Assembly (NCBI GenBank): GCA_020073385.1
Contig: JAIQFH010000016.1
Span: 56,672 to 120,671, forward strand
Direction: 5' to 3'
Source of the DNA: Terriglobia bacterium
GTDB taxonomy: Bacteria > Acidobacteriota > Terriglobia > Terriglobales > Acidobacteriaceae
DNA: 64,000 nucleotides
A model generated the notes under the pieces. It did no database searches. It had not been told where the DNA came from and was given only the letters and a program-made list of their open reading frames with translations. A program made the translations under genes and the position numbers. Positions 44,914-55,199 of this stretch are shown piece by piece (position 1 is the first letter of the stretch; the number at the start of each line of letters is the position of its first letter).

Positions 44914-46401
44914 ATGGGACTAGATGTGAATCGCCGCGAATTCCTGAAGATCGCCGCAGGCGCCGGAGCTGCCCTGACTGTGCCAACTCCCGGGCGTCCT
45001 GCTGTCTCCTCCAAAATGATCGGTATCCAAGTGGGTGCAGTTTCGTTTGTGGATGAGGGCACCGAGAAGGTCCTGGATGTGCTTCAGGAACGCGGCTGCG
45101 TGAATACCCTTTTCCTTGCGGTATTCACTTACGGTCGAGGGATCGCGGGGAGGCAGATTCCGGGACAACCGCTGCCCGATCACGGCAAGCAGGAATACGA
45201 CCTCAATTTTCACGGCGGAAACTTCGCTACGCCGCATCCTCAGTACTACAAAAACACGGTTCTCAAGGACACGCGTGCGCCCGACCATGGCGACCTGGAT
45301 ATCCTGGCCGAAGTACTTCCTGCCGCGAAGAAGCGTGGCATGAAAGTGATCTGCTGGCTCGAGGACGTATTTCGCAAAGACGTGCCGAATGTCGAGAAGG
45401 TGCAGGAACGGGATCTATATGGACGGAATGCCGACACGCTGTGCGTCAACAATCCGGACTACCGGAATTTTCTGACCGGTCTCGTAGAAGACTATGCCCG
45501 CTCGTATGACATTGACGGAATTATGTGGGGATCGGAACGACAGGGTGCGCTTTGCGACAGCCTGGGTGCGACGCATGACACGCCACCGGTTGATCCGGGG
45601 AACGTGACTTGTTTCTGCCAATTTTGTCAGAGCAAAGCGAGAGAGCGCGGCATTAACGTAGATCGCGCCCGGCAGGGATTCCTGGAGCTGGAAAAATTTG
45701 TTCGCTCGGCACGAAGCGGCAAGCGCCCCGTGGACGGTTATTTCGTCCAATTCTGGCGGCTGTTATTGCGGTATCCGGAACTCGCTGCGTGGGAGATGCT
45801 GTGGACCGACAGCCTGCGTGAGACTTACGCCGCGATCTACAAAACGGTGAAGACCGCCAAGCCGACGGTGCCGGTGGGCTGGCACATCTGGCACAACAAT
45901 TCTTTCAATCCGATCTACCGCGCGGAACAGGACCTGCACGAGCTCTCGAATTATTCGGATTTCATAAAAGTGGTGATGTACAACAACTGCGGCGGCGAGC
46001 GGATGGCGCTCTATGCCGACAACGCCGGTTCGACACTTTACGGCGATCTCTCAAAGCAGGGGTTGCTCGAATTCAACTACGCCGTGATGGGATTGAAGGA
46101 GGGCAGCTATGACCAGATTCCGCACACCGGGCTTTCGTCGGATTACGTCTATCGCGAGGCGAAACGCGCATTGGAGGGCGTCGCCGGCACGAAGACTCTC
46201 ATCTGGCCCGGCATCGATATTGACATCCCGACTGAGCCCAGTCACAGCAAGTGCACGCCGCAAAGCGTGAAGCAAGCAGTTCTGTCGGCGTTCCGGGCGG
46301 GCGCGCCCGGTGTGATCCTGTCTCGCAAGTATTCCGAGATGCGTCTTGCGGACCTCAGCGGCGCGGGGGATGCGGTCCGCGAGTTGAAGCTAACGAGTTG
46401 A
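44914..46401 (+). CDS. Tat-exported TIM-barrel-like protein, putative glycoside hydrolase
   Basis: A 495-aa protein with a Tat signal (NRREFLKIAAGAGAA). The rest looks like a (beta/alpha)8 barrel of the kind found in uncharacterised glycoside hydrolases: AKKRGMKVICWLEDVF, DYARSYDIDGIMWGSERQG (a likely acidic active-site strand), VPVGWHIWHNN and KTLIWPGIDIDIP. A CFCQFC pair of cysteines (about residue 230) might bind metal. I cannot assign a substrate. AAGGGG precedes ATG. It follows the SMP-30-like gene by 53 bases, so both may process one carbohydrate. Confidence 0.7.
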   Translation: MGLDVNRREFLKIAAGAGAALTVPTPGRPAVSSKMIGIQVGAVSFVDEGTEKVLDVLQERGCVNTLFLAVFTYGRGIAGRQIPGQPLPDHGKQEYDLNFHGGNFATPHPQYYKNTVLKDTRAPDHGDLDILAEVLPAAKKRGMKVICWLEDVFRKDVPNVEKVQERDLYGRNADTLCVNNPDYRNFLTGLVEDYARSYDIDGIMWGSERQGALCDSLGATHDTPPVDPGNVTCFCQFCQSKARERGINVDRARQGFLELEKFVRSARSGKRPVDGYFVQFWRLLLRYPELAAWEMLWTDSLRETYAAIYKTVKTAKPTVPVGWHIWHNNSFNPIYRAEQDLHELSNYSDFIKVVMYNNCGGERMALYADNAGSTLYGDLSKQGLLEFNYAVMGLKEGSYDQIPHTGLSSDYVYREAKRALEGVAGTKTLIWPGIDIDIPTEPSHSKCTPQSVKQAVLSAFRAGAPGVILSRKYSEMRLADLSGAGDAVRELKLTS

Positions 46402-46522
46402 GAATAGCTTAGGTCCCAAGTCTTCGCGCTAGTGGCCTGTCGCATAGATTTGGTTGGTAGATTCGAGCTGTTGCCTGTTTGCAGAGGGTGAACCGTATCG
46501 TCAGAGAGGTTTGCTCCGCGAG

Positions 46523-46623
46523 CTCTGCGGGGGTTCTCGGCGGCCTCTGCGTTTTGGGATTTTGGGGAAAACAGAGGCTTAGACCGCGGAGGTCGCTGAG
46601 AAGGTCCGCAGAGAGCGCTGAGA
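46523..46623. repeat. long imperfect inverted repeat in a gene-free region
   Basis: Two arms of about 31 bases (46523-46553 and 46584-46614) are imperfect reverse complements (shared blocks CTCTGCGG, TTCTC, GCG, CCTC). The right end contains CGCAGAGAGCGCTGAG, identical to 39394-39409. This fills most of the 357-base gap (46402-46758) and would fold into a long hairpin. No gene is seen there. Confidence 0.65.
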
Positions 46624-46758
46624 AAAGCAAAATGCTTTTACCGTGGGTGAGTTTGTTGAAATTAGGACCACCGCGTTTCCACTACGAAGGCTTTCTGGGC
46701 GACAGTCCACTAGTAGCAAAGGATAAAGAAGTTTCGGATTGATTTAGAGTATCTGGGA

Positions 46759-47871
46759 ATGAAACACGTTCTCTGTCTCCTCTTGTTGCTGTCGAGTGTG
46801 TCCGAGGCTCGCGCTCAAGAACATCCAAGTACTCCCATGTTCGACATCAAAACAGCTGAACGGTTTGCCAATCTGGCGCTTGCCTGCGTCCACAAAGAGT
46901 ATCCAAATCACATCAGCCACACGTTGAGCAGCGATGCCGACGTGGCGCCGCCGCGTAAACTCACACCCGCATTCTACGGTTGCTACGATTGGCACTCTTC
47001 GGTGCACGGTCATTGGCTGCTGGTTCGCCTGGTCCGGACTTTTCCTGACGCCCTGTTCGTGGAAGCGGCGCGCGATGCCTTGCGGCAGAGCCTGACAGCA
47101 GAAAACCTAACGCAGGAGGCCGTGTATCTTCGGGGAGCAGGACGCGCCAGCTTCGAGCGTCCGTATGGGCTTGCCTGGCTGCTTCAACTCACGGCTGAGT
47201 TGCGTGAGTGGGACGATCCGCAAGCCAAAGAAATGGCGGCCAATCTTCGCCCTCTGGAACGGGTTGCGCTGGAGCGGTTGAATAGCTGGTTGCCCAAACT
47301 CTCGAATCCAGTGCGAATCGGGGAGCACGACCAGACTGCTTTCGGGCTCGGCTTGATGCTGGACTATGCGCGGGGCGAAGGGGACCAGAAATTTGCTGAG
47401 CTGGTGGTGTCCAAATCGAAGCAGTTTTATCTCAGTGATAAGAACTGTCCGCTGGAGTATGAACCTTCCGGCGAAGATTTTTTGTCGCCGTGCATCGGAG
47501 AGGCAGACCAGATGCGGCGCGTTCTGCCCAGCCGTGAGTTTGCGGCCTGGCTGCAAACATTCATGCCGCAAATTTCCACGACAGGCAGCGCTGCGTGGTT
47601 GCAACCCGTGGTATCGCCCGATCCAAGTGATCCGAAGTTGGCGCACCTGGACGGTCTCAACCTCAGCCGGGCATGGATGCTGAACGGCATCGCCTCGGCC
47701 TTGCCGACGAACGACAAGCGGCTGCCATCAATCCGGGCGGCTGCCGAGGCCCACGAGCAAGCGGGATTGGCGGCGGTTACTGGAGAGCATTACGAGGGCG
47801 GCCATTGGCTGGGTAGCTTTGCTGTGTACCTCGTCACGCATAGAGGTATTCCACCATCCCTTGGTCGATGA
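46759..47871 (+). CDS. secreted DUF2891 protein
   Basis: A 370-aa protein with signal peptide MKHVLCLLLLLSSVSEARA, then an all-helical DUF2891 body: FYGCYDWHSSVHGHWLLVRLVR, RPYGLAWLLQLTAEL, HDQTAFGLGLMLDYAR, DFLSPCIGEADQMRRVL and GGHWLGSFAVYLVT. The repeated His/Trp helices resemble an alpha/alpha-toroid, the fold of many glycan-active enzymes, but the family has no known activity. Confidence 0.88.
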   Translation: MKHVLCLLLLLSSVSEARAQEHPSTPMFDIKTAERFANLALACVHKEYPNHISHTLSSDADVAPPRKLTPAFYGCYDWHSSVHGHWLLVRLVRTFPDALFVEAARDALRQSLTAENLTQEAVYLRGAGRASFERPYGLAWLLQLTAELREWDDPQAKEMAANLRPLERVALERLNSWLPKLSNPVRIGEHDQTAFGLGLMLDYARGEGDQKFAELVVSKSKQFYLSDKNCPLEYEPSGEDFLSPCIGEADQMRRVLPSREFAAWLQTFMPQISTTGSAAWLQPVVSPDPSDPKLAHLDGLNLSRAWMLNGIASALPTNDKRLPSIRAAAEAHEQAGLAAVTGEHYEGGHWLGSFAVYLVTHRGIPPSLGR

Positions 47872-47979
47872 ACTGTCGGAGAATCGGGCAAGAACTTCAT
47901 TGAAACAGGCAAATAGGCGGAGCGCCGGGAGCCTATTCTGTTCAAGGCCGGATTGCTTACCCTGCTCTCGGCCGTTTGA

Positions 47980-49101
<1,122 letters not shown>

Positions 49102-49105
<4 letters not shown>

Positions 49106-49422
49106 GTAAAGAGCCTTCAGCCGCCCAAAAGATGATCGGCGACTTCGCACCCAAACTGGTTGAGCTCACGGATCGAGTCCTTTTCGGCGAGGTGTGGGAA
49201 CGTCAGGAGCTTTCAAAGCGTGATCGTAGTTTGGCCAGTGTGGCAGCGCTGGTTGCGATGAACCGTCCGGATCAGCTGCGATTTCACCTGAACTATGCAG
49301 TGCAGAACGGAATGAAGAAGGAAGAACTGATTGAAGTCATTACTCACTTGGCGTTCTATTCGGGCTGGCCCAATGCGATGAGCGCCATCATGGTGGCAAA
49401 AGAGGTGTTCTCCAAGGCGTGA
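49102..49422 (+). CDS. carboxymuconolactone decarboxylase-like (AhpD-fold) protein
   Basis: A 106-aa helical protein: FGEVWERQELSKRDRSLASVAALVAMNRPDQLRFHLNYAVQNG, then EELIEVITHLAFYSGWPNAMSA, the classical CMD repeat. The CxxC pair of AhpD peroxidases is absent, so it belongs to the decarboxylase-like side of the family. AGGAAGGAG precedes ATG. Neighbouring redox genes suggest breakdown of an aromatic or reactive carbonyl compound. Confidence 0.87.
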
Positions 49423-49464
49423 GAGTAAGAAATTTCAAGCGAAGAGTTTGGGTGAGGAGTGCGC

Positions 49465-49824
49465 ATGGCCAAAGGGAGCAATGCTCTGAAGGACCGGCTT
49501 TCCCGATCTCGCGAGATCAACATCATTGTGACCGGCAGGAAATCCGGACGCACCATTTCGAACCCGGTCTGGTTCGTTTTGGACGGAGATAAGGTTTACC
49601 TCCTGCCGGTGAAGGGGTCGGATACGCAGTGGTACAAGAACATGGTCAAGAGGCCGTCGATTGGGATCGATGCGCGGGGCGAAGAGGCTGATCTTCAGGC
49701 CGCTCCCATCACTGATCCCGCGCAGGTTGCGTCCGTGGTCGATAAATTCCGTGCCAAGTACGGGGCCGATGTAAAGAAATACTATTCAAAGTTCGACGTT
49801 GCCGTTGTGGCTGAGATCGGTTGA
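49465..49824 (+). CDS. nitroreductase/quinone reductase-fold protein (Ddn-like)
   Basis: A 119-aa split-barrel protein: INIIVTGRKSGRTISNPVWFVLDGDKVYLLPVKGSDTQWYKNMVKRPSIGI matches the deazaflavin(F420)-dependent reductase group, in which this region binds the cofactor. Whether this organism makes F420 is not shown here; FMN or haem is an alternative. GAGGAG lies five bases before ATG 49465. Confidence 0.72.
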   Translation: MAKGSNALKDRLSRSREINIIVTGRKSGRTISNPVWFVLDGDKVYLLPVKGSDTQWYKNMVKRPSIGIDARGEEADLQAAPITDPAQVASVVDKFRAKYGADVKKYYSKFDVAVVAEIG

Positions 49825-49967
49825 TCGTGCGTCATCACGATCGGCGAGTTAAGATGTCCGATACAAGCCCACACGAACTATTGCCATAACGGACTGGGGT
49901 CCGATTGAAGCAGGCTTTTTCAGCATACGAGTTATCCGAACTCGGAAAGTTTGGAAGGGGGTTCTCT

Positions 49968-50489
49968 ATGGTTACGCTGAATGTGAACGGAGTCCGGCAC
50001 GAAGTAAAAGCGCCTGACGACACTCCGCTACTGTATGTGTTGCGCAATGATCTGGAACTGATCGGTCCGCAGTTCGGCTGCGGGCTCGCACAGTGCGGAG
50101 CTTGTGCCGTTCTGGTCGACGGCAAAGAAGCGCGGTCCTGCGTTACGCCGGTTGCGAGCGTCGCTAACCAGGAAATCACCACGCTTGAGGGTCTGCCGGC
50201 GCGGTGGGCCAAGCAAAAGGGTCTCTCGGCGGCGGAAGCGAAGAACACGCTGCACCCGGTGCAGCAAGCCTGGATCGAAGAGCAGACTCCGCAGTGTGGT
50301 GTTTGCCAGAACGGGATGATGATCAAGGCTACGGAACTGCTCGAAAGCAATCCAAAACCAACTTTAGGGCAGATCAAAGAGGCCTTCACCACATCTGGGC
50401 CATCGCCGAATCTGTGTCGCTGCGGAACCTACGTGGCGATCATTGAAGCTGTACAACATGCCGCCACGATCATGGCGAAGGGGAGATAA
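49968..50489 (+). CDS. (2Fe-2S) subunit of a molybdenum hydroxylase, IorA-like
   Basis: A 173-aa electron-transfer subunit with two clusters. The plant-type ferredoxin domain has CGLAQCGAC plus a fourth Cys in ARSCVTPV; the second domain has CGVCQNG and NLCRCGTY. This matches the small subunit of isoquinoline 1-oxidoreductase and related enzymes. ATG 49968 follows GGAAGGGG. It is directly followed, three bases on, by the large subunit. No FAD subunit is present, as in IorAB-type enzymes. Confidence 0.93.
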   Translation: MVTLNVNGVRHEVKAPDDTPLLYVLRNDLELIGPQFGCGLAQCGACAVLVDGKEARSCVTPVASVANQEITTLEGLPARWAKQKGLSAAEAKNTLHPVQQAWIEEQTPQCGVCQNGMMIKATELLESNPKPTLGQIKEAFTTSGPSPNLCRCGTYVAIIEAVQHAATIMAKGR

Positions 50490-50492
50490 GCG

Positions 50493-52847
50493 ATGGCAAC
50501 CATGAGCGAAAAACCAGCCAATGTCATCGGCCCGACGCTTTCTCGACGTGGATTCATCAAAGCCGGTGGCATCCTCGTGGTGGGATTCAGCTTCGTTGAC
50601 CCGGAACTTCTGAGGGGCGATAGCGCGAAACCAACCACATTCAAGAACTCTCTCGATCCCACGCTCCCTAGTTCTTGGATCGAGATTCATCCGGACAATA
50701 CCGTTTTGATTCGCACCGGGAAGAGCGACTTCGGACAGGGTTCAACCTTCACCGCTTACCGGCAGATTGTGGCCGAAGAGTTGAGCGTGCCCTTCGATGC
50801 GATTACTACAGTTGTATCCGGACACACCGATCTCACCCCGGATGGCAGCGGCGCCTTCGATTTCCTCGGCCATGGAACGCCCAATATCCGCAAGGCCGCC
50901 GCGTATACCTATCAGGCTTTGCTCGATGTTGCGTCGGAGAAACTCGGCGTGCCGAAGGACAAGCTTTCCGTGAAGGACGGTACTGTCTCGGGAGGCGGCA
51001 AGAGCATTTCCTACGGCGATCTCGTCAAGAACCAGCAGTTGAAGCTCACCATCCCGGTGAAGGGAGACCTCACCAGCATCTTTGGGCTGACCATCGAAGG
51101 TAATCCGCCGATGAAGCCGGTCAGCGAATACACGGTCATCGGCAAGTCGTTCAAGAATTCGATCATCAGCACGAAGGTTGCTGCGAAGGAAACGTGGGCG
51201 ACTGATGTGCGCCTGCCGGGCATGTTGCACGCGCGGGTGGTACATCCGAAGACGCTTGGCTCGAGTCTCGTGTCTGCTGGTTCAGTCGACAAGACGAAGT
51301 TCCCGAACTCGCAAGTGATCGTGAAGGGTAACCTCGTCGGAGTGGTCGCGCCTACGGAGTGGGAAGCGATTCAGGCTGCTGATCAGGTCGCTGCCGGGAC
51401 GAAATGGAGCGACTGGAAGGGACTGCCGGGCAACGCAAAGCTCTATCAGCATCTTCGCGAAGAAGCTGACTGGACTTCCGCGCCCATCGAGAAGAGCAAG
51501 GAGTCCAAAGGCGATGTAGGACCTGCGCTGGCGTCGGCTCACAAGAAGCATTCCGCCACCTATCAGTTGTCTTACATGAAGCACGCGCCGATTGGCCCGA
51601 CGATGGCCGTTGCTGATGTCAAGTCTGACGGCACGGTGCACATTTACGTGCACAACCAGAATCCGCAGGCCCTGCGCGGCGAAATTGCAACGATGCTCGG
51701 CACCACGCCTGACCATGTGATCGTGCATTCGTATCCCGGACCGGGCCACTACGGCAGGTCGAACGGCGGGAACTCAGGCGCGGAAGACGAGGCGGTGCTG
51801 TTGTCGAAAGCTGTCGGCAAGCCGGTGCGGGTGCAGTGGACGCGCGCCGACGATATGCAGTGGTCCACGCAGGCTGCGGCTGCTTTCTCCGACGTTCAAG
51901 TTGCCATCGATGAAAAGGGAAAAATGGCCGCGTATCAGATCGACCACTACATGCCCGCCATGCAGGATGATCGGCCGGTCGGGGCGGTGCTCGCGGGACT
52001 CCCAACCATGTCTGCACCCGATGTCCATTCTGGTGGCGTAACGTCCACTGTTAACGGCCTTGAAGATCCTTGGATCTACGCTCCTGTTCCCAACGTGATC
52101 GAGCGCGGCCACGGCACCTTTCAGGTGGGACAGAAAGCTTCGCCGATCGCCGTGGGTCTGCGCGATCACAGCATGCGGACGCCGGGGCAGTTTCAGCAGA
52201 ACTATCCGCGCGAACTCGCAATCAGCGAGGCAGCCGCGCTTGCAGGCGCGGACGCTATCCAGTTCCGAATCGACCACGCCAGCGAAGAGCGGGCCATCGG
52301 TGTGCTGAAAGCGGTCCGCGATGCGTCCGGTTGGGACACGCGCCCATCGCCACGGCATGATGCTGTCTCGACTGGAGAGACGCCGGTGGGGGGTCGCGGA
52401 GTCTCGCTGATGTTGCGCAGCGGGAGTTATTGGGCTTGCGTTTGCCAGATCGCGGTCACGCCCAGTACCGGCGCGATTGTCGTTGAGAAATACACCGTCG
52501 CCGTCGATCCCGGCATTGTCGTCAACCCGATGCAGTTGAAGCGGAACGTCGAAGGCGGCGCAGTTATGGGAATCGGCCATGCTCTATTTGAAGAAGTAAT
52601 GTTTGACGAGAGCGGAATCACCACGGAGGACTGGAATTCCTATCCCATCCCAACGATGGCTGATATTCCTGAGATCAAGGTCGTGCTGCTCCATAATCCG
52701 AAAGTCGGTGCTTACGGCGGAGGCTCGGAAGCAGCGAATGCACTTGCTGCGCCAGCGATAGCGGCGGCCCTCCACGACGCAACCGGGAAGGTGATGCGGC
52801 GGCTTCCGATGAAGCCCGCCTATGTGCAGGAGGTTTTGAAGAGTTAA
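50493..52847 (+). CDS. molybdopterin-binding subunit of xanthine-dehydrogenase-type hydroxylase, IorB-like
   Basis: A 784-aa catalytic subunit that hydroxylates an N-heterocycle or aldehyde using molybdopterin cytosine dinucleotide. A Tat signal (SRRGFIKAGGILVVG) sends it, with its small partner, to the periplasm. Cofactor-binding stretches: IRTGKSDFGQGSTFTAYRQIVAEEL, GHYGRSNGGNSGAEDEAVLL, PGIVVNPMQLKRNVEGGAVMGIGHALFEE and the C-terminal GAYGGGSEAANALAAPAIAAAL, whose Glu is a candidate for the catalytic base. Electrons probably pass to a cytochrome c. Substrate unknown. Confidence 0.92.
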   Translation: MATMSEKPANVIGPTLSRRGFIKAGGILVVGFSFVDPELLRGDSAKPTTFKNSLDPTLPSSWIEIHPDNTVLIRTGKSDFGQGSTFTAYRQIVAEELSVPFDAITTVVSGHTDLTPDGSGAFDFLGHGTPNIRKAAAYTYQALLDVASEKLGVPKDKLSVKDGTVSGGGKSISYGDLVKNQQLKLTIPVKGDLTSIFGLTIEGNPPMKPVSEYTVIGKSFKNSIISTKVAAKETWATDVRLPGMLHARVVHPKTLGSSLVSAGSVDKTKFPNSQVIVKGNLVGVVAPTEWEAIQAADQVAAGTKWSDWKGLPGNAKLYQHLREEADWTSAPIEKSKESKGDVGPALASAHKKHSATYQLSYMKHAPIGPTMAVADVKSDGTVHIYVHNQNPQALRGEIATMLGTTPDHVIVHSYPGPGHYGRSNGGNSGAEDEAVLLSKAVGKPVRVQWTRADDMQWSTQAAAAFSDVQVAIDEKGKMAAYQIDHYMPAMQDDRPVGAVLAGLPTMSAPDVHSGGVTSTVNGLEDPWIYAPVPNVIERGHGTFQVGQKASPIAVGLRDHSMRTPGQFQQNYPRELAISEAAALAGADAIQFRIDHASEERAIGVLKAVRDASGWDTRPSPRHDAVSTGETPVGGRGVSLMLRSGSYWACVCQIAVTPSTGAIVVEKYTVAVDPGIVVNPMQLKRNVEGGAVMGIGHALFEEVMFDESGITTEDWNSYPIPTMADIPEIKVVLLHNPKVGAYGGGSEAANALAAPAIAAALHDATGKVMRRLPMKPAYVQEVLKS

Positions 52848-52880
52848 GCGACATTGGTCTCTCGGTCGAGAACGTATGGC

Positions 52881-53564
52881 TTAAACCACCTGCATCGCCG
52901 CCGCCTCGTTCCGACTGCGATGCGGTTTAACCACAATCTCGACGTCCTGATCGAGTGCCACCAGAAATCGCAGCAGGCGTTCGACAGAGAACTGGCGGAA
53001 CTCGCCGCGCAGCATCTTCGATACATCGGGCTGGCGGACTCCGAACAAGTCAGCGGCTTCCACCTGCTTAAGGCCGCGCTTCTTAAGGATCGTGTCAATC
53101 TTGAATACAAGCTGCGCTTTGACCAGGTGCTCTTCGGCGTTGGGTACGCCGAGGTCCTTAAACACGTTGCCGCTTCCGGTTTCGTATCTCTTCCTGTTTC
53201 TCATTGACTTTTCCCCTTTGCAATCTGTTCGGCCTCGCGCAACCGTTGCTGAATTAACTCGATGTCGCGGCGTTGCTCGCCCCGTCTTCGACTTCTTCTG
53301 AAAGGCGTGCAGGACATAAATCCTCCCCGCATATTTCACGGTGTAAACGGCACGGAAGGTGTCGCCACGATAATCCTTGATTACCTCCACCACGCCCGCT
53401 CCGCCAAAACCGCTCAGGACCTTCGCGTCCTGATGCTTCTCCCCACGTTGAGCGACGTACAGCGCATAACCCATGTGATCCTGCACTGGCGCTGGGAATT
53501 CACGAAGGTCTTTAAGACTCGTTCCGACCCAGATCACCGGTTTGAGTGGCGGGTCATCGGTCAC
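52881..53564 (-). CDS. HigBA/Gp49-type toxin joined in frame to its XRE antitoxin
   Basis: One 227-codon frame spans two normally separate genes. Residues 1-100 are a RelE/HigB-like toxin ([50 protein letters not shown]). Residues 121-227 are an XRE antitoxin ([61 protein letters not shown]). Between them 20 residues make no sense, but a +1 shift there reads [15 protein letters not shown], the usual toxin C-terminal helix, ending in TGA overlapping the antitoxin ATG at 53204 (ATGA). A single-base indel near 53265 thus inactivates the toxin end and fuses the two. It may be real or an assembly error. The start GTG 53564 lies at the predicted transcription start. Confidence 0.82.
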   Translation of the reverse strand: MTDDPPLKPVIWVGTSLKDLREFPAPVQDHMGYALYVAQRGEKHQDAKVLSGFGGAGVVEVIKDYRGDTFRAVYTVKYAGRIYVLHAFQKKSKTGRATPRHRVNSATVARGRTDCKGEKSMRNRKRYETGSGNVFKDLGVPNAEEHLVKAQLVFKIDTILKKRGLKQVEAADLFGVRQPDVSKMLRGEFRQFSVERLLRFLVALDQDVEIVVKPHRSRNEAAAMQVV

Positions 53565-53570
53565 GCCTCC

Positions 53571-53599
53571 ATTATAGTGATATCACCATATTGCGTCAA
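53571..53599 (-). promoter_or_regulatory. promoter of the toxin-antitoxin unit with central palindrome
   Basis: On the minus strand TTGACG (53599-53594) and TATAAT (53576-53571) are 17 bases apart, a near-consensus promoter. The perfect palindrome GTGATATCAC (53577-53586) fills the spacer next to the -10 box, where antitoxin autorepression normally occurs. The -10 lies only 7 bases from the GTG start, suggesting a nearly leaderless transcript. Confidence 0.75.
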
Positions 53600-53630
53600 T
53601 CGGAAACCCCTCGGAAATGGAGTATTCTCA

Positions 53631-54596
53631 ATGGACATGAAAACCAACGGCAAAGCCCCACTTGCGTGGCCGGCAGCCAAAGCAGACGGGTCGAGCCAAC
53701 CCGACCTGGCAAAATTGGCCCGCCTGATCGCCGCTTATGCGCCGCACGATGGCAGCTTCGATCTGCGGATCCCTGGCGTACGTGCGATTCGTTTCTCGCG
53801 CGTTAACCAGGAGTGTGTGCATGCTCTTAGCTTGCCCTCGTTGTGCATCGCCACACAAGGAGCGAAGACGTTTATCGTGGGGCAGGATTTGTTCGAGTAC
53901 GATGCAACGCGCATGATCGTGTTCTCTGTGGCTTTGCCGGTTGCTGCCCAGGTCACGCAGGCTAGCCATGCCGAACCTTACCTCGCTCTCAAACTGGATC
54001 TCGATCCGCACAAGATTGCCGAGCTGGCATTGAAGGTATTTCCGCACGGCCTGCCTCCGGCTCAGGAGAGAATCGCGGTTTACGTCACTCCGGTTGAGGA
54101 CTGCGTTGTCAACGCTGCCACAAGATTGATCGAATGCCTGGCACAACCCGGCGATGCTGAACTCCTGGCTCCGCTGGTGATGGATGAGATTTTGATCCGG
54201 TTGCTACGCAGCCCTATCGGTGTTCGAGTGGCTCAAATGGGTTTCGCCGAGTCGAGCGTGCAGCGCATTGCAAAGGCGATCTCCTGGCTGCGCGAGAACT
54301 TCTCTCAACCCATGAAGGTCGAAGGACTGGCTGAACTGGTGCATATGAGCGTTTCCTCGTTTCACGAGCACTTCAAGTCGGTCACGTCGATGAGCCCGCT
54401 GCACTATCAAAAGGTACTGCGCCTGCAGGAGGCACGGCGTCTGATGCTGTCCACCATGATGGACGCCGGCGCGGCAAGTCAGCGCGTGGGCTATTTGAGC
54501 GCTTCACAGTTCAGCCGGGAATACAGCCGTTTCTTCGGCAGTGCGCCGACCCGAGACATCGCCAAGTTGCGTCAAGAGACTCGACTGTGGGCATGA
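53631..54596 (+). CDS. AraC-family transcriptional regulator
   Basis: A 321-aa regulator with an AraC_N-type N-terminal domain (about 45-195, including [31 protein letters not shown]) and two C-terminal helix-turn-helix units (about 215-310): [29 protein letters not shown] and [27 protein letters not shown] lies eight bases before ATG 53631. The stop overlaps the ATG of a membrane protein gene (ATGA), so the two are co-translated. It is divergent from the toxin-antitoxin promoter. Confidence 0.92.
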   Translation: MDMKTNGKAPLAWPAAKADGSSQPDLAKLARLIAAYAPHDGSFDLRIPGVRAIRFSRVNQECVHALSLPSLCIATQGAKTFIVGQDLFEYDATRMIVFSVALPVAAQVTQASHAEPYLALKLDLDPHKIAELALKVFPHGLPPAQERIAVYVTPVEDCVVNAATRLIECLAQPGDAELLAPLVMDEILIRLLRSPIGVRVAQMGFAESSVQRIAKAISWLRENFSQPMKVEGLAELVHMSVSSFHEHFKSVTSMSPLHYQKVLRLQEARRLMLSTMMDAGAASQRVGYLSASQFSREYSRFFGSAPTRDIAKLRQETRLWA

Positions 54597-55159
54597 CCCA
54601 ATTCAGCATGACAGGCATGACGCCTCTCAGCGGTTGGCAGAACTTCTACGTCATCGTGGGGTCGTCTGCCGGCGCGCTGATTGGATTGCAGTTCGTCGTC
54701 ATGGCCCTCGTCGCTGACTTGCCCCGCACACCGAGCCAGGCGCAGGCCGGCAACGCGTTCGCTACGCCCAACACTGTTCATTTCGGCGCCGTGCTGTTCC
54801 TCGCGGTGGCCCTATGCGCTCCATGGCATGGCATTGGCGCGGCAGCTGTGTGTTGGGGACTGCTGGGTCTCGCTGGAGTTGTGTATGCTCTGATCGTGGC
54901 TCGACGCCTGCGAGTGCAAACCGCATACCAGCCAGTGTTCGAAGACTGGTTGTTTCATGCTTTGTTGCCTCTCGCTGCATATGCAACGTTGGCTGCATCG
55001 GCGTGCGTGGCTCGAGCAAATGCACGCGGGCCGATGTTTGGCGTTGCGGCGGCTGCGTTGCTGCTGCTCTTCGTCGGCATTCACAACGCCTGGGACGCCG
55101 CTACTTACCACGTCTTTGTCGCGAGGCACAGAAGACACGACGATCAGCCCGATCGCTGA
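54593..55159 (+). CDS. polytopic membrane protein, unknown function
   Basis: A 188-aa protein with about five hydrophobic helices: [79 protein letters not shown] and [22 protein letters not shown]. The ATGA overlap with the AraC gene indicates coupling, so it may be that regulator's partner or target. A partial, decayed second copy of its last 35 codons lies at 56577-56681. Family not recognised. Confidence 0.72.
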   Translation: MTQFSMTGMTPLSGWQNFYVIVGSSAGALIGLQFVVMALVADLPRTPSQAQAGNAFATPNTVHFGAVLFLAVALCAPWHGIGAAAVCWGLLGLAGVVYALIVARRLRVQTAYQPVFEDWLFHALLPLAAYATLAASACVARANARGPMFGVAAAALLLLFVGIHNAWDAATYHVFVARHRRHDDQPDR

Positions 55160-55199
55160 GAGGCAATGGTTCGCGCCTGATATCCGCGAAGGCGAATAC

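Noticed and set aside
46479..46742. Open frame across the long hairpin
   Set aside because: The sequence is a non-coding inverted repeat and the peptide matches nothing.
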